A DNA stretch of 64,000 nucleotides from Alcaligenes sp. SORT26 (GCF_017377875.1 NZ_CP070975.1:2976001-3040000), one strand, 5' to 3'. Shown: positions 53,033 to 62,779, counted from the stretch's first letter. Translations and numbers: made by a program. The notes: a model not told the origin generated them from the letters alone.

Positions 53033-55369
53033 ATGAATATCGTATGTATTGGCGGAGGCCCAGCCGGCTTGTATTTCGGTTTGCTGATGAAGTTGCAAAA
53101 CCCTCAGAACGAGGTTTTTGTTGTCGAGCGCAACCGACCGTACGACACCTTTGGCTGGGGTGTGGTGTTCTCGGACGCCACCATGGAAAACCTGCGTGAA
53201 GCTGACCCCGTGTCCGCGCAGACCATCGGTGACGCGTTCAACCACTGGGACGACATTGAGTGCCATTTCAAAGGCAGCGCCGTGCGCTCCAGCGGTCATG
53301 GCTTTATCGGGATTGGTCGCAAGAAATTGCTGAACATCCTGCAGGCTCGTTGCGAAGAAGTCGGTGTCAAACTGGTCTTTGAAACGATCGTGACCGACGA
53401 AGCCGAACTGGCCCGCAAGTACAACGCCGATATCCTGATCGCTTCTGACGGTATCAACAGCGCCGTTCGTACCCGCTACGAAGACGTGTTCCAGCCTGAT
53501 ATCGATACCCGTAACTGCCGCTTTGTCTGGCTGGGTACCGAAAAGGTCTTTGACGCCTTCAACTTCATTTTTGTTGAAACCGAGCACGGCTGGTTCCAGG
53601 CTCACGCCTACCGCTTCCAGGACGGCCTGTCCACGTTCATCGTGGAAACGCCTGAAGAGACCTGGCAGAAAGCCGGTATTGGCGAAATGTCGCAAGAAGA
53701 GGCCATTGCCTACTGTGAAAACCTGTTCGCCGACCACCTGGATGGCAACAAGCTGATCAGCAATGCCACCCACTTGCGCGGTTCGGCCATCTGGATCCGC
53801 TTCCCGCGTGTTATCTGCAACAAGTGGGTGCACTGGCAAGATTACGGCACCGGCAAGCAAGTGCCTGTGGTGCTGATGGGCGACGCCGCTCACACCGCCC
53901 ACTTCTCCATCGGTTCCGGCACCAAGCTGGCCCTGGAAGATGCCATCACGCTGGCCAAGCACATGGACCACGAGTCCATGGAAGAGGCCCTGAAAGATTA
54001 CGAAGCTGCCCGTAGCATCGACGTATTGCGTATTCAAAACGCCGCCCGCAACTCGACCGAGTGGTTCGAGAACGTGGCCCGTTACGCCAATATGAAGCCC
54101 GAGCAGTTCACCTACTCCATGCTGACCCGTTCGCAGCGCATCTCGCACGAGAACATGCGTATGCGTGACGCCGCCTGGCTGGAAAAATATGAGCGCTGGA
54201 TGGCGACCGAAGCCGGTCTGCAACTGGCCGACGGTGAAAAAGCCCCTTCGCCCATGTTCACCCCCTTCAAACTGCGCGATATGCAGTTGAAGAACCGTGT
54301 CGTGTTCTCGCCTACCCTGATTTACAGCGCCAAAGACGGTGTGCCCGGTGCTACGCATCAGGTGCATTACGGTAGCCGCGCCATGGGTGGTGCTGGCCTG
54401 GTGATGGCTGAAATGACGGCTGTGACGCCTGAAGGTCGTGTCACCCCCGGTTGTACCGGCCTGTGGAATGACGAGCAGGCCAATGCCTGGAAACCGGTTG
54501 TGGCATTTGCCCACGAACAAGGTGCCAAGATCGGTGTGCAGTTGGGGCATGCTGGCCGTCGCGGTTCGACGCAACTGGGCTGGGAAAAAGCCAACAAGCC
54601 GCTGGCTGAAGGCAACTGGCCTTTGGTGTCGGCCTCGGCTCTGCCTTACCAGGCTGGCGTCACTGCCGTTCCTGCCGAGATCACCCGTGTCCAGATGGAC
54701 GAGATTCGGGACGCCTTTGTGGCCGCTGCCAAGCGCGCTGACCAGGCCGGTTTTGACTGCATCGAATTGCAAGCCGCCCACGGTTACCTGCTGTCCAGCT
54801 TCATCTCGCCGCTGACTAATCAGCGTAGTGACGAATTTGGTGGTAGTCTGGAAAATCGCATGGCTTACCCGCTGGAAGTGTTTGCAGCTATCCGCGCCGT
54901 CTGGCCAGAGAACAAGCCCATCATGGTGCGTATCTCGGCAACAGACTGGGCCGAAGGCGGCAACACGGCGGACGACGGTGTGGAAATTGCACGCCTGTTC
55001 AAGCAAGCCGGTGCCGATCTGATCGACGTGTCCTCGGGTGAAGTGGTGCTGGAGCAGCAGCCAATTTACGGCCGCATGTACCAGACGCCATTCTCCGACC
55101 GTATCCGTAACGAAGCCGGTATCGCCACCATGGCGGTGGGTTCGATCATGGAAGCGGATCACGCCAACAGCATTATTGCCGCAGGCCGTGCTGACCTGTG
55201 CGCCCTGTCGCGTGGCTTTCTGGCCGAGGCGAACTGGCCGCAACGTCAGGCTGCGGAGTTGGGCTACACGGACCTGGCCTGGCCTGTTCAGTACGAATGG
55301 GGCAAGGACTGGTTGCAGCGCCAGACTAAACGTGCGCCAGTGGCCCAGGACGGCCCTGCCAAGTCATAA
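53033..55369 (+). CDS. Aryl-CoA 5-hydroxylase / old yellow enzyme fusion (salicylyl-CoA or 2-aminobenzoyl-CoA type)
   Basis: This 778-residue protein fuses two flavoenzymes. Residues 1 to about 395 are an FAD aromatic hydroxylase ([35 protein letters not shown]-type GD motif). Residues about 408-760 are an old-yellow-enzyme barrel ([51 protein letters not shown]). Salicylyl-CoA 5-hydroxylase and the Azoarcus 2-aminobenzoyl-CoA monooxygenase/reductase belong to this family. The neighbouring thioesterase and gentisate-type dioxygenase fit 5-hydroxylation of a CoA ester. The reductase domain is more characteristic of the 2-aminobenzoyl-CoA enzyme; which substrate is used here is unresolved. Confidence 0.9.
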   Translation: MNIVCIGGGPAGLYFGLLMKLQNPQNEVFVVERNRPYDTFGWGVVFSDATMENLREADPVSAQTIGDAFNHWDDIECHFKGSAVRSSGHGFIGIGRKKLLNILQARCEEVGVKLVFETIVTDEAELARKYNADILIASDGINSAVRTRYEDVFQPDIDTRNCRFVWLGTEKVFDAFNFIFVETEHGWFQAHAYRFQDGLSTFIVETPEETWQKAGIGEMSQEEAIAYCENLFADHLDGNKLISNATHLRGSAIWIRFPRVICNKWVHWQDYGTGKQVPVVLMGDAAHTAHFSIGSGTKLALEDAITLAKHMDHESMEEALKDYEAARSIDVLRIQNAARNSTEWFENVARYANMKPEQFTYSMLTRSQRISHENMRMRDAAWLEKYERWMATEAGLQLADGEKAPSPMFTPFKLRDMQLKNRVVFSPTLIYSAKDGVPGATHQVHYGSRAMGGAGLVMAEMTAVTPEGRVTPGCTGLWNDEQANAWKPVVAFAHEQGAKIGVQLGHAGRRGSTQLGWEKANKPLAEGNWPLVSASALPYQAGVTAVPAEITRVQMDEIRDAFVAAAKRADQAGFDCIELQAAHGYLLSSFISPLTNQRSDEFGGSLENRMAYPLEVFAAIRAVWPENKPIMVRISATDWAEGGNTADDGVEIARLFKQAGADLIDVSSGEVVLEQQPIYGRMYQTPFSDRIRNEAGIATMAVGSIMEADHANSIIAAGRADLCALSRGFLAEANWPQRQAAELGYTDLAWPVQYEWGKDWLQRQTKRAPVAQDGPAKS

Positions 55370-55390
55370 AACACGAAAGGAGACAGCATC

Positions 55391-56515
55391 ATGTCGGAAG
55401 AACGTTTTGACACCCACCGCGAAAGCGTGCTCGGTCGTGCAGATGTTGAGGACACGCCCGAATTGGTGAAGTACTACCAGGATTTGACTCAGTTTGAAGC
55501 CGGTGCCCTGTGGACCGTGGCGAACAAGATTGAGCCCTGGGAGCCCAAGTCCGAGTCCGTGCCTGTGGTGTGGCGCTACCGCGACCTGCGCGACTACGTG
55601 TTGCGTTCGGTGGATCTGGTCAGCCCTGAAAAGGCCGGTCGTCGTGTGATTTACCTGAACAACCCCGGTCGCCAGGAAGTCTCGGCGGCGGTGGGCTGGC
55701 TGTACTCCGGTTTGCAGGTCATGAAACCGGGCGAAGCGGCTTCCGCACATGCACACTCCTCCTCGGCCCTGCGTTTCATCATGGAAGGCCGTGGTGCCTA
55801 TACCATCGTGGACGGCCACAAGATGACCTTGGGCGCCAACGACTTCGTGCTGACGCCTAACGGCTGCTGGCACGAGCATGGCGTGGAAGCCGACGGCCTG
55901 CCCTGCATATGGCAAGACGGTCTGGACATTCCACTGGTCAACGCCCTGGAAGCCGGTTTCTACGCCGTTCACCCGGATCTGGCCCAGGCCATTACGCACC
56001 CCGTCAATGACGCGGTGGGTATCTGGGGTGGCCGTGGTCTGAAGCCAACCCTGCACGACTGGCAAAAACCGTACTCGCCCCTGCTCAAGTACGAGTGGGA
56101 GCCTACTTACGAAGCCTTGTCGGCCTACGCCAAGGTTACGGACGGCAGCCCCTTTGATGGCGTCATCATGGACTACATCAACCCGCTGACCGGCGGCCCT
56201 GTCATGGCCACCATCGGCGCCAGCATGCAAATGCTGCGTCCTGGCGAGCACACCAAGGCCCACCGTCACACGGGCAGCATTATTTACCAATGCGCCAAGG
56301 GTGAAGGCTATTCGATCATCAATGGCAAACGCTTTGACTGGCGCGAACGCGACATTTTCTGCGTACCATCCTGGATGTTCCACGAGCACGTGAACGGCTC
56401 TTCGTCTGATGACGCTTGCCTGTTCTCGTTCCACGACCTGCCCGTGATGCGCGCCCTGAATCTGTACCGCGAAGAAGCGCTGGCAGAGAACGGCGGCCAC
56501 CAGGTCCTGCTGTAA
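55391..56515 (+). CDS. Gentisate 1,2-dioxygenase-type ring-cleavage enzyme
   Basis: This 374-residue bicupin has iron ligands in the first cupin (SAHAHSSSALRFIMEG, H120 and H122, plus a third His in NGCWHEHG) and a second cupin (HTKAHRHTGSIIYQCAKGEG, MFHEHV). It cleaves gentisate between the carboxyl-bearing and hydroxyl-bearing carbons to maleylpyruvate; relatives accept 5-substituted salicylates or 5-hydroxyanthranilate-like rings. An AAAGGAGA ribosome site precedes it, 21 bases after the hydroxylase stop. It supplies the ring-opening step. Confidence 0.92.
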   Translation: MSEERFDTHRESVLGRADVEDTPELVKYYQDLTQFEAGALWTVANKIEPWEPKSESVPVVWRYRDLRDYVLRSVDLVSPEKAGRRVIYLNNPGRQEVSAAVGWLYSGLQVMKPGEAASAHAHSSSALRFIMEGRGAYTIVDGHKMTLGANDFVLTPNGCWHEHGVEADGLPCIWQDGLDIPLVNALEAGFYAVHPDLAQAITHPVNDAVGIWGGRGLKPTLHDWQKPYSPLLKYEWEPTYEALSAYAKVTDGSPFDGVIMDYINPLTGGPVMATIGASMQMLRPGEHTKAHRHTGSIIYQCAKGEGYSIINGKRFDWRERDIFCVPSWMFHEHVNGSSSDDACLFSFHDLPVMRALNLYREEALAENGGHQVLL

Positions 56516-56609
56516 GACTACTTGTTTAACCTATTTGGACGGCCTGCCACGGCAGGCCGACCCGATTCATTCAAGCCATCTGTAGAGATGGCCCAATCTG
56601 GAGATAGAA

Positions 56610-57533
56610 ATGCGTCTTGTAACGTACCGTAGTGAAGTTGCTGCCGCTGGCCGCCTGGGTGCCATTGTGGGTGATCTGGTCGTTGACCTGGGTTACTTGG
56701 GTGACGCCACTGGCCACATGCTGCCTGACAACATGCTCGATTTCATCGACCTGGGCCCAGCCGCTGTGACCTCCACGGCTCGCTTGCTGGAAACCTACGC
56801 CGACGATATGCCTTTTGGTGTGGCCCTGCCTTTGGCCAACGTCAAACTGCTGGCTCCTATCCCACGCCCACGCAAGAACATCTTTGGTATCGGCCTGAAC
56901 TACGTGGAACACGTGGCCGAATCCAGCCGCACTCTGGACACCTCCAAAGAGCTGCCCAAACAGCCTGTGATTTTCTCCAAGCCACCAACCACCGTGGTTG
57001 GCCCTGGCGATGCCATCGAGCACAACAAGAACATCACTCAGCAAATGGACTGGGAAGTGGAACTGGCCGTGATCATGGGCACCCGTGCTCAGCGCGTGGC
57101 TAAAGAAGACGCCCTGAAGTACGTGTTCGGTTACTCCGTCATGATCGACGTGAGCGCCCGCGACTGCCGTCGTGCCGGTCAGTGGATCTACTCCAAAGGC
57201 CAGGACACCTACGCTCCTTTCGGTCCTGTGATCGTGACGGCTGATGAGCTGACCGATCCACACAACCTGAACCTGAGCCTGACGCTGAACGGCGTGACCA
57301 AGCAAAGCTCCAACACCAAGCACATGCTGTTCAACGTGAACGACCTGATCGCTGACATCAGCGCCGGTATCACGCTGGAACCCGGTGACATCATCGCTAC
57401 TGGCACCCCAGAAGGCGTGGGCGCTGGCCGTACTCCTCAAGAGTGGATGTGGCCTGGTGACGTGGTGCACGCTGTGGTTGAAGGCATTGGTGAATTGCGT
57501 CACCCCATCGTGGACGTGACCCCACAAAACTAA
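56610..57533 (+). CDS. Fumarylacetoacetate hydrolase family protein (fumarylpyruvate-hydrolase-like)
   Basis: This 307-residue protein is an FAH-domain hydrolase. GIGLNYVEHVAES is the opening of the catalytic domain (residue about 93), the metal residues are in MDWEVELAVIMG and SVMIDVSARDC, and LEPGDIIATGTPEGVG closes the site. It would split fumarylpyruvate or maleylpyruvate into pyruvate and a C4 acid. No maleylpyruvate isomerase is seen in the window, so direct maleylpyruvate hydrolysis to malate is possible. It lies 94 bases after the dioxygenase. Confidence 0.92.
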   Translation: MRLVTYRSEVAAAGRLGAIVGDLVVDLGYLGDATGHMLPDNMLDFIDLGPAAVTSTARLLETYADDMPFGVALPLANVKLLAPIPRPRKNIFGIGLNYVEHVAESSRTLDTSKELPKQPVIFSKPPTTVVGPGDAIEHNKNITQQMDWEVELAVIMGTRAQRVAKEDALKYVFGYSVMIDVSARDCRRAGQWIYSKGQDTYAPFGPVIVTADELTDPHNLNLSLTLNGVTKQSSNTKHMLFNVNDLIADISAGITLEPGDIIATGTPEGVGAGRTPQEWMWPGDVVHAVVEGIGELRHPIVDVTPQN

Positions 57534-57548
57534 GTAAAGGAGAGCATG

Positions 57549-58577
57549 ATGCTGGAATTGCGTCAGTTCAAGGCCGCCGCCGTACAGGCAGCGCCTGTGT
57601 TCCTGGACACGAATGCGACCATCGAAAAAGTATGTCGTCTGATCAATGAAGCAGCCGACAACGGTGCCGAGCTGATCGCCTTCCCCGAGGTGTTCGTCTC
57701 TGGCTACCCTTACTGGAGCTGGGTGATGAACCCGATCGAGGGCAGCCCGTGGTTCGAGCGCCTGTGCAAATCGGCCATCGAAGTTCCCGGTCCCGAGATC
57801 CAGAAGGTTGCGCAAGTTTGTCGTCAGCGCAAGGTCAACGTGGTGTTGGGTGTGAACGAGCGCAGTCCCGTTGGCATCGGCACCATTTACAACACGCTGG
57901 TCACCATCGGCGCGGACGGCCGCATTCTGGGCCGTCACCGCAAACTGGTTCCAACCTGGGCTGAAAAGCTGACCTGGGCCAACGGCGACGCCTCCTCGAT
58001 GCGTGTTCATGACACCACGATTGGCCCGCTGGGTGCCTTGGCTTGCGGTGAAAACACCAACACGCTGGCTCGTTTCAGCCTGTTGTCGCAAGGTGAACTG
58101 GTACACGTTGCCAGCTACATCGCCTTGCCCGTGGCACCGAAAGACTACGACATGGCCGAAGCGATTCGCCTGCGTGCTGCTGCTCATTGCTTTGAAGGCA
58201 AGGTGTTTACGGTTGTGGCTTGCTCGACGGTTTCCGAGGAAATCATCGAAGCCATGGCGGCCAGCCATCCTGAAGCACGTGAACTGCTGGCTCGCCCCAA
58301 CAGCGCGTTCTCGGGCATTATTGGCCCCGACGGCCGCGTTCAGGGCGAACCACTGATCGACAAGGAAGGCATTGCCTACGCCGACATCGATCTGTCGCGC
58401 TGCATTCAGCCGCGTCAAATGCACGACATCACCGGTCACTACAACCGTTTTGACGTGTTTGACCTGCGTGTGAACCGCAAGGCACTGACGCCTGCCCGCT
58501 TTTACGAAGGCGACGCAGCGTCCCAGCCAGACCTGAATCCTGCCGAGTTCTCCGTTCTGGACGACAAGGAAGTGTAA
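57549..58577 (+). CDS. Nitrilase/amidase superfamily hydrolase
   Basis: This 342-residue enzyme has the nitrilase-fold triad: E47 in AFPEVFVSGYPYW, K132 in HRKLVPTWAEK and C166 in GALACGENTN. True nitrilases usually read C-W-E at the nucleophile; C-G-E-N occurs in a branch whose members may be amidases or nitrilases. ATG 57549 has better ribosome-site spacing than the ATG one codon earlier. It lies in the aromatic operon 15 bases after the FAH gene, where it could open or deaminate a nitrogen-containing ring-cleavage product. Confidence 0.9.
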   Translation: MLELRQFKAAAVQAAPVFLDTNATIEKVCRLINEAADNGAELIAFPEVFVSGYPYWSWVMNPIEGSPWFERLCKSAIEVPGPEIQKVAQVCRQRKVNVVLGVNERSPVGIGTIYNTLVTIGADGRILGRHRKLVPTWAEKLTWANGDASSMRVHDTTIGPLGALACGENTNTLARFSLLSQGELVHVASYIALPVAPKDYDMAEAIRLRAAAHCFEGKVFTVVACSTVSEEIIEAMAASHPEARELLARPNSAFSGIIGPDGRVQGEPLIDKEGIAYADIDLSRCIQPRQMHDITGHYNRFDVFDLRVNRKALTPARFYEGDAASQPDLNPAEFSVLDDKEV

Positions 58578-58588
58578 GAAGGTTCAAG

Positions 58589-58625
58589 ACGGTCTCTTTC
58601 CCAGTGTGGATCGGGACCGTTTTTT
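58589..58625 (+). terminator. Rho-independent terminator
   Basis: ACGGTCTC pairs with GGGACCGT (one G-T pair) and is followed by TTTTT, 11 bases after the nitrilase-family stop. It splits the aromatic locus into at least two transcripts or attenuates read-through. Confidence 0.8.
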
Positions 58626-58828
58626 GACAGGCCCGGCAGTCTCGGGTCTGCCAAAATCACCATTGCAGCCTGGCTGCCGTGGTTAAAGATGCAAGCTGTC
58701 CGTCTCGGGATGGGCGGTGCCGGCTAGAGGGACCGGGCTGTGTACACAGCGTATCCCTATCCTGCAGGGCGCGATGCGCACCGGGCAGGCAACGATAACG
58801 ATGACATAAGATCCATGTAGGAGATGAA

Positions 58829-59617
58829 ATGAGCGACAAGCACCCATTGGCAGGCCTGATCCAGGCGATTGACAGCAAGCAGGTCCGTTTCGTAGACCTG
58901 ACCCAGACTCTGTCCCCCAGCTTCCCTGCTTTGCAGTTGCCCCCCCAATTTGGCCAGACTGCCGGTTTCTCGATTGAGCGCATCAGCCAATACGATGAAA
59001 ACGGCCCAGGCTGGTACTGGAACAACTTTACCTGTGGCGAACACACAGGTACCCACTTTGACGCGCCTGCGCACTGGATCTCCGGCAAGGACCATCCAGA
59101 CAACACCGTCGACACCATTCCGGTGGACAATTTCCTGCGCCCAGCCGTGGTGGTTGATGCTTCTGCTGAAGTGGCCCAGAACGAAGATTTCATCCTGACC
59201 TCCGAGTTCCTGTTGAACTGGGAAGCCAAGCATGGCCGTATCCCTGAAGGCGCCTGGGTGCTGTTCCGCACCGACTGGTCCAAGCGCGTGAACGACGCCG
59301 AGGCGTTCCTGAACATGCGTGAAGACGGTGCCCACACGCCTGGCCCAGCTCAGGAAGCGGTGGAGTGGATGATTCACGAGCGCAAGGTTCACGGTTTTGG
59401 CGTTGAAACCATCAACACCGATGCTGGCCAATCCTACGCCTGGCCCATTGGCTACCCTTGCCACACCCTGATGCACGGTGCCAACCGCTACGGTTTGCAG
59501 TGTCTGTGCAACCTGGATCAGTTGCCCCCTCAAGGTGCACTGATCATGTCGGCCCCTCTGAAGATTGAAGGCGGTTCCGGCAGCCCACTGCGCGTGGTCG
59601 CACTGGTTGCTCAGTAA
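58829..59617 (+). CDS. Cyclase family metal hydrolase, isatin hydrolase/kynurenine formamidase-like
   Basis: This 262-residue protein has the family metal motif EHTGTHFDAPAHW with ligands H72, H76, D78 and H82, and the C-terminal EGGSGSPLRVVALV. The family includes manganese isatin hydrolase, kynurenine formamidase and related amide-ring hydrolases. Next to a Rieske oxygenase and an aminobenzoyl-CoA-type hydroxylase, opening isatin to isatinate is an attractive role, but the motif alone does not prove it. An AGGAGATGAA ribosome site precedes the ATG. Confidence 0.87.
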   Translation: MSDKHPLAGLIQAIDSKQVRFVDLTQTLSPSFPALQLPPQFGQTAGFSIERISQYDENGPGWYWNNFTCGEHTGTHFDAPAHWISGKDHPDNTVDTIPVDNFLRPAVVVDASAEVAQNEDFILTSEFLLNWEAKHGRIPEGAWVLFRTDWSKRVNDAEAFLNMREDGAHTPGPAQEAVEWMIHERKVHGFGVETINTDAGQSYAWPIGYPCHTLMHGANRYGLQCLCNLDQLPPQGALIMSAPLKIEGGSGSPLRVVALVAQ

Positions 59618-59638
59618 GTAGAAAACGGTGGGGAAGTG

Positions 59639-59671
59639 GCAGAACTGTGTACCATGCGGTTCTGCTGTTTT
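59639..59671 (+). terminator. Probable terminator hairpin
   Basis: GCAGAAC and GTTCTGC pair around a 13-base loop and lead into TGTTTTCT, 22 bases after the cyclase stop. Confidence 0.6.
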
Positions 59672-59721
59672 CTCACCTAGTGGTTTTCCATTATATTCGG
59701 CAGTATATATTTATCCGTAAA

Positions 59722-59760
59722 CTATTCATCAATAAAATAAATTCACAAAAGAATGAATAG
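59722..59760. promoter_or_regulatory. Candidate operator/promoter region of the second Rieske operon
   Basis: CTATTCAT (59722-59729) and ATGAATAG (59753-59760) form a perfect inverted repeat in an AT-rich stretch, matching the TATTCAT half site upstream of the second MarR gene. The 327-base gap between cyclase and reductase contains no gene; it probably carries the promoter for the Rieske system. Confidence 0.5.
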
Positions 59761-59944
59761 AGATCCAGCCGTACAGCCAGTCTTGGTGTCAGGCAGCCGG
59801 TTTTAGCGGAGACAGTAGACGAGCCTTACGCAGCCTTTTTCAGGTTACGCGATACCGTCCCATTGCCCCCTGCGGCGCTACATCATGCCATGGCTTGGCC
59901 TTTTCGGCTGGGTAATTGATGTAGTCATGCTCAATGGTAGGCAC

Positions 59945-60916
59945 ATGATGGATACTTTTGAACTCGTCATCCGGGACATCCAGAACGCATCCCCGCTGAT
60001 TCGCAGTTTTACGCTAGAGCCTGCCCAGGCCGGTTCCCTGCCCGCGTTTGCGCCGGGTTCGCACCTGCAGGTACAGATTCCTGATCTGAACGATCACCGC
60101 TGTTATTCCCTGATTTCGCTGGATGCCGACACGGCACAGGGTCCAAGCTGTTACCGTCTGGGCGTGCGCCTGGAAGACAATAGCTCGGGTGGTTCGCGCT
60201 TTATGCACAGCCTGAAAGTAGGCGATACGCTGCGTGTGGCAGGTCCCAAGAACGATTTCCCCCTGCATGCCGCTGCCAATGGCGAAACCGAAACCGTGCT
60301 GATTGCCGGTGGTATCGGTATCACCCCGATTGCCAGCATGGCCGCTGCCCTGCATCACCAAGGCCGCCCTTACCAACTGCACTACGCAGGTCGCAGTGTG
60401 GAGCAACTGGCCTTTCTGGACGAGCTGAGCGCCCTGTCCGGCCCGGCCCTGCGCCACTACGCCGACGATAGCGAAGGCCGTTTCTGCCTGAATACCTTGC
60501 TCGACGGCCTGTCCAAGGACCAGCACATTTACGTCTGTGGCCCCAAAGGCATGATTGATGCCGTGATCGAAGCCTGCAAGCAACGCGGCTGGCCTACCGA
60601 CCATGTTCACTTCGAGCTGTTCATTACTGCCGCTCCCCAGGAAGGCGACCAGCCTTTTGAAGTGGAACTGCGCCAAAGCGGTGTCACCCTGCAAATTCCC
60701 GCCGACAAGACCATTGTGGACGTGATGGAAGAGCAGGGTCTGGACCCCATGATCGACTGCAAGCGCGGCGAGTGTGGCGTCTGTACCTGTGATGTGATCG
60801 AAGGCGAGGTTGACCACCGCGACTATTTCCTGAGCGACTCGGAAAAAGCCAGCAACAAGGTCATCCAGATCTGTATTTCCCGTGCCAAGACCCCGCGTCT
60901 GGTGCTGGATCTATAA
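59945..60916 (+). CDS. Rieske oxygenase reductase (PDR/VanB type)
   Basis: This 323-residue flavoprotein has an N-terminal flavin barrel (CYSLISLDADTAQG), an NAD domain (LIAGGIGITPIASMAA; YVCGPKGMID) and a C-terminal [2Fe-2S] ferredoxin with CKRGECGVCTC plus a distal Cys in IQICISRAK. It feeds electrons from NADH to the adjacent alpha/beta oxygenase 24 bases downstream. The start at 59945 (ATGATG) gives the family's N terminus; an upstream in-frame ATG at 59885 would add an atypical hydrophobic leader. Confidence 0.9.
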   Translation: MMDTFELVIRDIQNASPLIRSFTLEPAQAGSLPAFAPGSHLQVQIPDLNDHRCYSLISLDADTAQGPSCYRLGVRLEDNSSGGSRFMHSLKVGDTLRVAGPKNDFPLHAAANGETETVLIAGGIGITPIASMAAALHHQGRPYQLHYAGRSVEQLAFLDELSALSGPALRHYADDSEGRFCLNTLLDGLSKDQHIYVCGPKGMIDAVIEACKQRGWPTDHVHFELFITAAPQEGDQPFEVELRQSGVTLQIPADKTIVDVMEEQGLDPMIDCKRGECGVCTCDVIEGEVDHRDYFLSDSEKASNKVIQICISRAKTPRLVLDL

Positions 60917-60940
60917 AGCCCTAGGGCGACGGAGAACATG

Positions 60941-62275
60941 ATGGAAAAGTATCGTGATAATCCCCAGGCCATCCGCGAATTGGTACGCGAGGCCGAGGTC
61001 CACAAGGATTTGTACATCAACCAGGAGCTGTTTGAACTGGAGATGGAGCAGTTGTTCGTCAATACCTGGGTCTACGTTGGTCATGCCAGCCAAGTCCCTA
61101 ATAAAGGCGACTTCTACACCACGACAGTCGGTACTGAGTCCGTCATCATGGTGCGCCATACCGATGACAGCATCCGTGTGCTCTACAACCGCTGCCCGCA
61201 CAAAGGTGTGCAAGTGGCGGGCGAGACCTGTGGCAACACGGGCAAATTCTTCCGTTGCCCCTACCACGCCTGGACCTTCAAGACCGACGGCTCCCTGCTG
61301 TCTATCCCCTTGAAGAAAGGCTACGAGAACACCGGCTTTGAATGCACCGAAGGCAGCAAGGGCATGGCGGCGGTACAGAACGTCAAGGTGTACCGCGATT
61401 TCGTGTTCTGTCGCCTGGCCGACGAAGGTGTGAGCTTTGAGGACTTCTTTGGCGAGTCCCTGAGCACCATCGACAATATGGTGGATCGCTCCCCCGAAGG
61501 CCGCCTGGAAGTGGCCGGTGGCGTGATGCGCTACATGCACCAGTGCAACTGGAAAATGCTGGTCGATAACCAGACCGATACCTGTCACCCCATGGTGGCG
61601 CACGAGTCTTCGGCCGGTACGGCAGTAAAAGCCTGGGAAGCGGCCCCTCCGGGTACACCCAAGCCCATGGCGGTTGAGCTGTTTGCTCCTTTCATGTCGC
61701 CTTACGAGTTTTACGAAGGCATGGGTATTCGCGTGTGGGAAAACGGTCACGGCCATACCGGCGTGAGCAATTCCATCCACGCTGATTACTCCGAAATCCC
61801 CGGCTACTGGGACCAGATGGTCGAAGCCTACGGTGAAGAACGTGCCAAAGCCATTTTGGGCGACACGCGTCACAACACCTGTTACTTCCCCAACATCATG
61901 GTCAAGGGCCCTATCCAGACCCTGCGTTTGTTCAAGCCGCTGGCCGCAGACAAGACCCTGGTGGAGTCCTGGACCTTCCGCCTGGTGGGTGCCCCTGACA
62001 CCTTCCTGGAACGCACCCTGATGTACAACCGCCTGATCAACGCACCGACCTCCATGGTCGGTCACGATGACCTGGAAATGTACGAGCGTGCCCAGCACGG
62101 TTTGCAGTCGCGTGGTCGCGACTGGATGAACCTGGCCCGTCTGGTGGAAAAAGATGAAGACCAGCAAAAGAACGTGGTGATTAACGGCACCAGCGAAATG
62201 CAGATGCGCGCCCAGTTCCGCGCCTGGTTGAAGTTCATGCTGCCCGAGCAGCAGGCCAAGAAAGAAGAGGAATAA
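60941..62275 (+). CDS. Aromatic ring-hydroxylating dioxygenase, alpha subunit
   Basis: This 444-residue catalytic subunit has Rieske ligands C85/H87 in CPHKG and C106/H109 in CPYHAW. The mononuclear iron site follows in VDNQTDTCHPMVAHE (D-x2-H-x4-H). It is an alpha subunit of a two-subunit (alpha/beta) oxygenase, unlike the alpha-only enzyme at 5517-7016. With reductase, beta subunit, isatin-hydrolase-like and aminobenzoyl-CoA-type genes nearby, oxidation of an indole acid (IadDE-like) or of anthranilate/salicylate is plausible. The substrate is inferred only. GGAG lies six bases before ATG 60941. Confidence 0.92.
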   Translation: MEKYRDNPQAIRELVREAEVHKDLYINQELFELEMEQLFVNTWVYVGHASQVPNKGDFYTTTVGTESVIMVRHTDDSIRVLYNRCPHKGVQVAGETCGNTGKFFRCPYHAWTFKTDGSLLSIPLKKGYENTGFECTEGSKGMAAVQNVKVYRDFVFCRLADEGVSFEDFFGESLSTIDNMVDRSPEGRLEVAGGVMRYMHQCNWKMLVDNQTDTCHPMVAHESSAGTAVKAWEAAPPGTPKPMAVELFAPFMSPYEFYEGMGIRVWENGHGHTGVSNSIHADYSEIPGYWDQMVEAYGEERAKAILGDTRHNTCYFPNIMVKGPIQTLRLFKPLAADKTLVESWTFRLVGAPDTFLERTLMYNRLINAPTSMVGHDDLEMYERAQHGLQSRGRDWMNLARLVEKDEDQQKNVVINGTSEMQMRAQFRAWLKFMLPEQQAKKEEE

Positions 62276-62277
62276 CC

Positions 62278-62760
62278 ATGAGCGAAATCAGCCGTCAGGC
62301 CCTTATCGATTTTGTGTATGCGGAAGCCCGCCTGCTGGATGAACAGCGCTACGAGCAATGGCTCGACCTGTTCACCGAGGATGGCTACTACTGGATGCCC
62401 TTGGCGCACGATCAGCAGGACGCCCGTTTGCACGCGTCCCTGATGCACGAGGACAAGCTCTTGCTGCGTATCCGTGTGGAACGTCTGGCAGGCCGCCGTA
62501 CCTTTTCCCAGCAGCCCAAGAGCCGCAGCCACCACTTGCTCCAGCAACCCACTGTGGAAAGCATGGACGAGGAAAAAGGCGAATACACCGTGCGTTGCGC
62601 CTTCCACTACACGGAAACGCGTGGCGACAACCAAGATATCTATGTGGGTTGGAATACCTACACCCTGGTGCGCCAGGACGACGCTTTGAAGATCCGTCTG
62701 AAACGGGTGGATCTGCTTAATTGCGACGCGCCTTTCGGCAATATCCAGTTGTTTATGTGA
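62278..62760 (+). CDS. Aromatic ring-hydroxylating dioxygenase, beta subunit
   Basis: This 160-residue subunit has the NTF2/SnoaL-like beta fold: LIDFVYAEARLLDEQRYEQW, then LFTEDGYYWMPL, the HHLLQQPTVES strand and LKIRLKRVDLLNCDAPFG at the end. It is structural and helps shape the alpha subunit's pocket. It starts two bases after the alpha stop, confirming the pair. Confidence 0.92.
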   Translation: MSEISRQALIDFVYAEARLLDEQRYEQWLDLFTEDGYYWMPLAHDQQDARLHASLMHEDKLLLRIRVERLAGRRTFSQQPKSRSHHLLQQPTVESMDEEKGEYTVRCAFHYTETRGDNQDIYVGWNTYTLVRQDDALKIRLKRVDLLNCDAPFGNIQLFM

Positions 62761-62779
62761 CAGGACAGGAGAATTTTTG

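Noticed and set aside
52940-55243. A 767-codon open frame antisense to the hydroxylase fusion
   Set aside because: It mirrors the strong codon bias of the real gene, has no recognisable motif, and the plus strand encodes a two-domain flavoprotein with intact active-site motifs.
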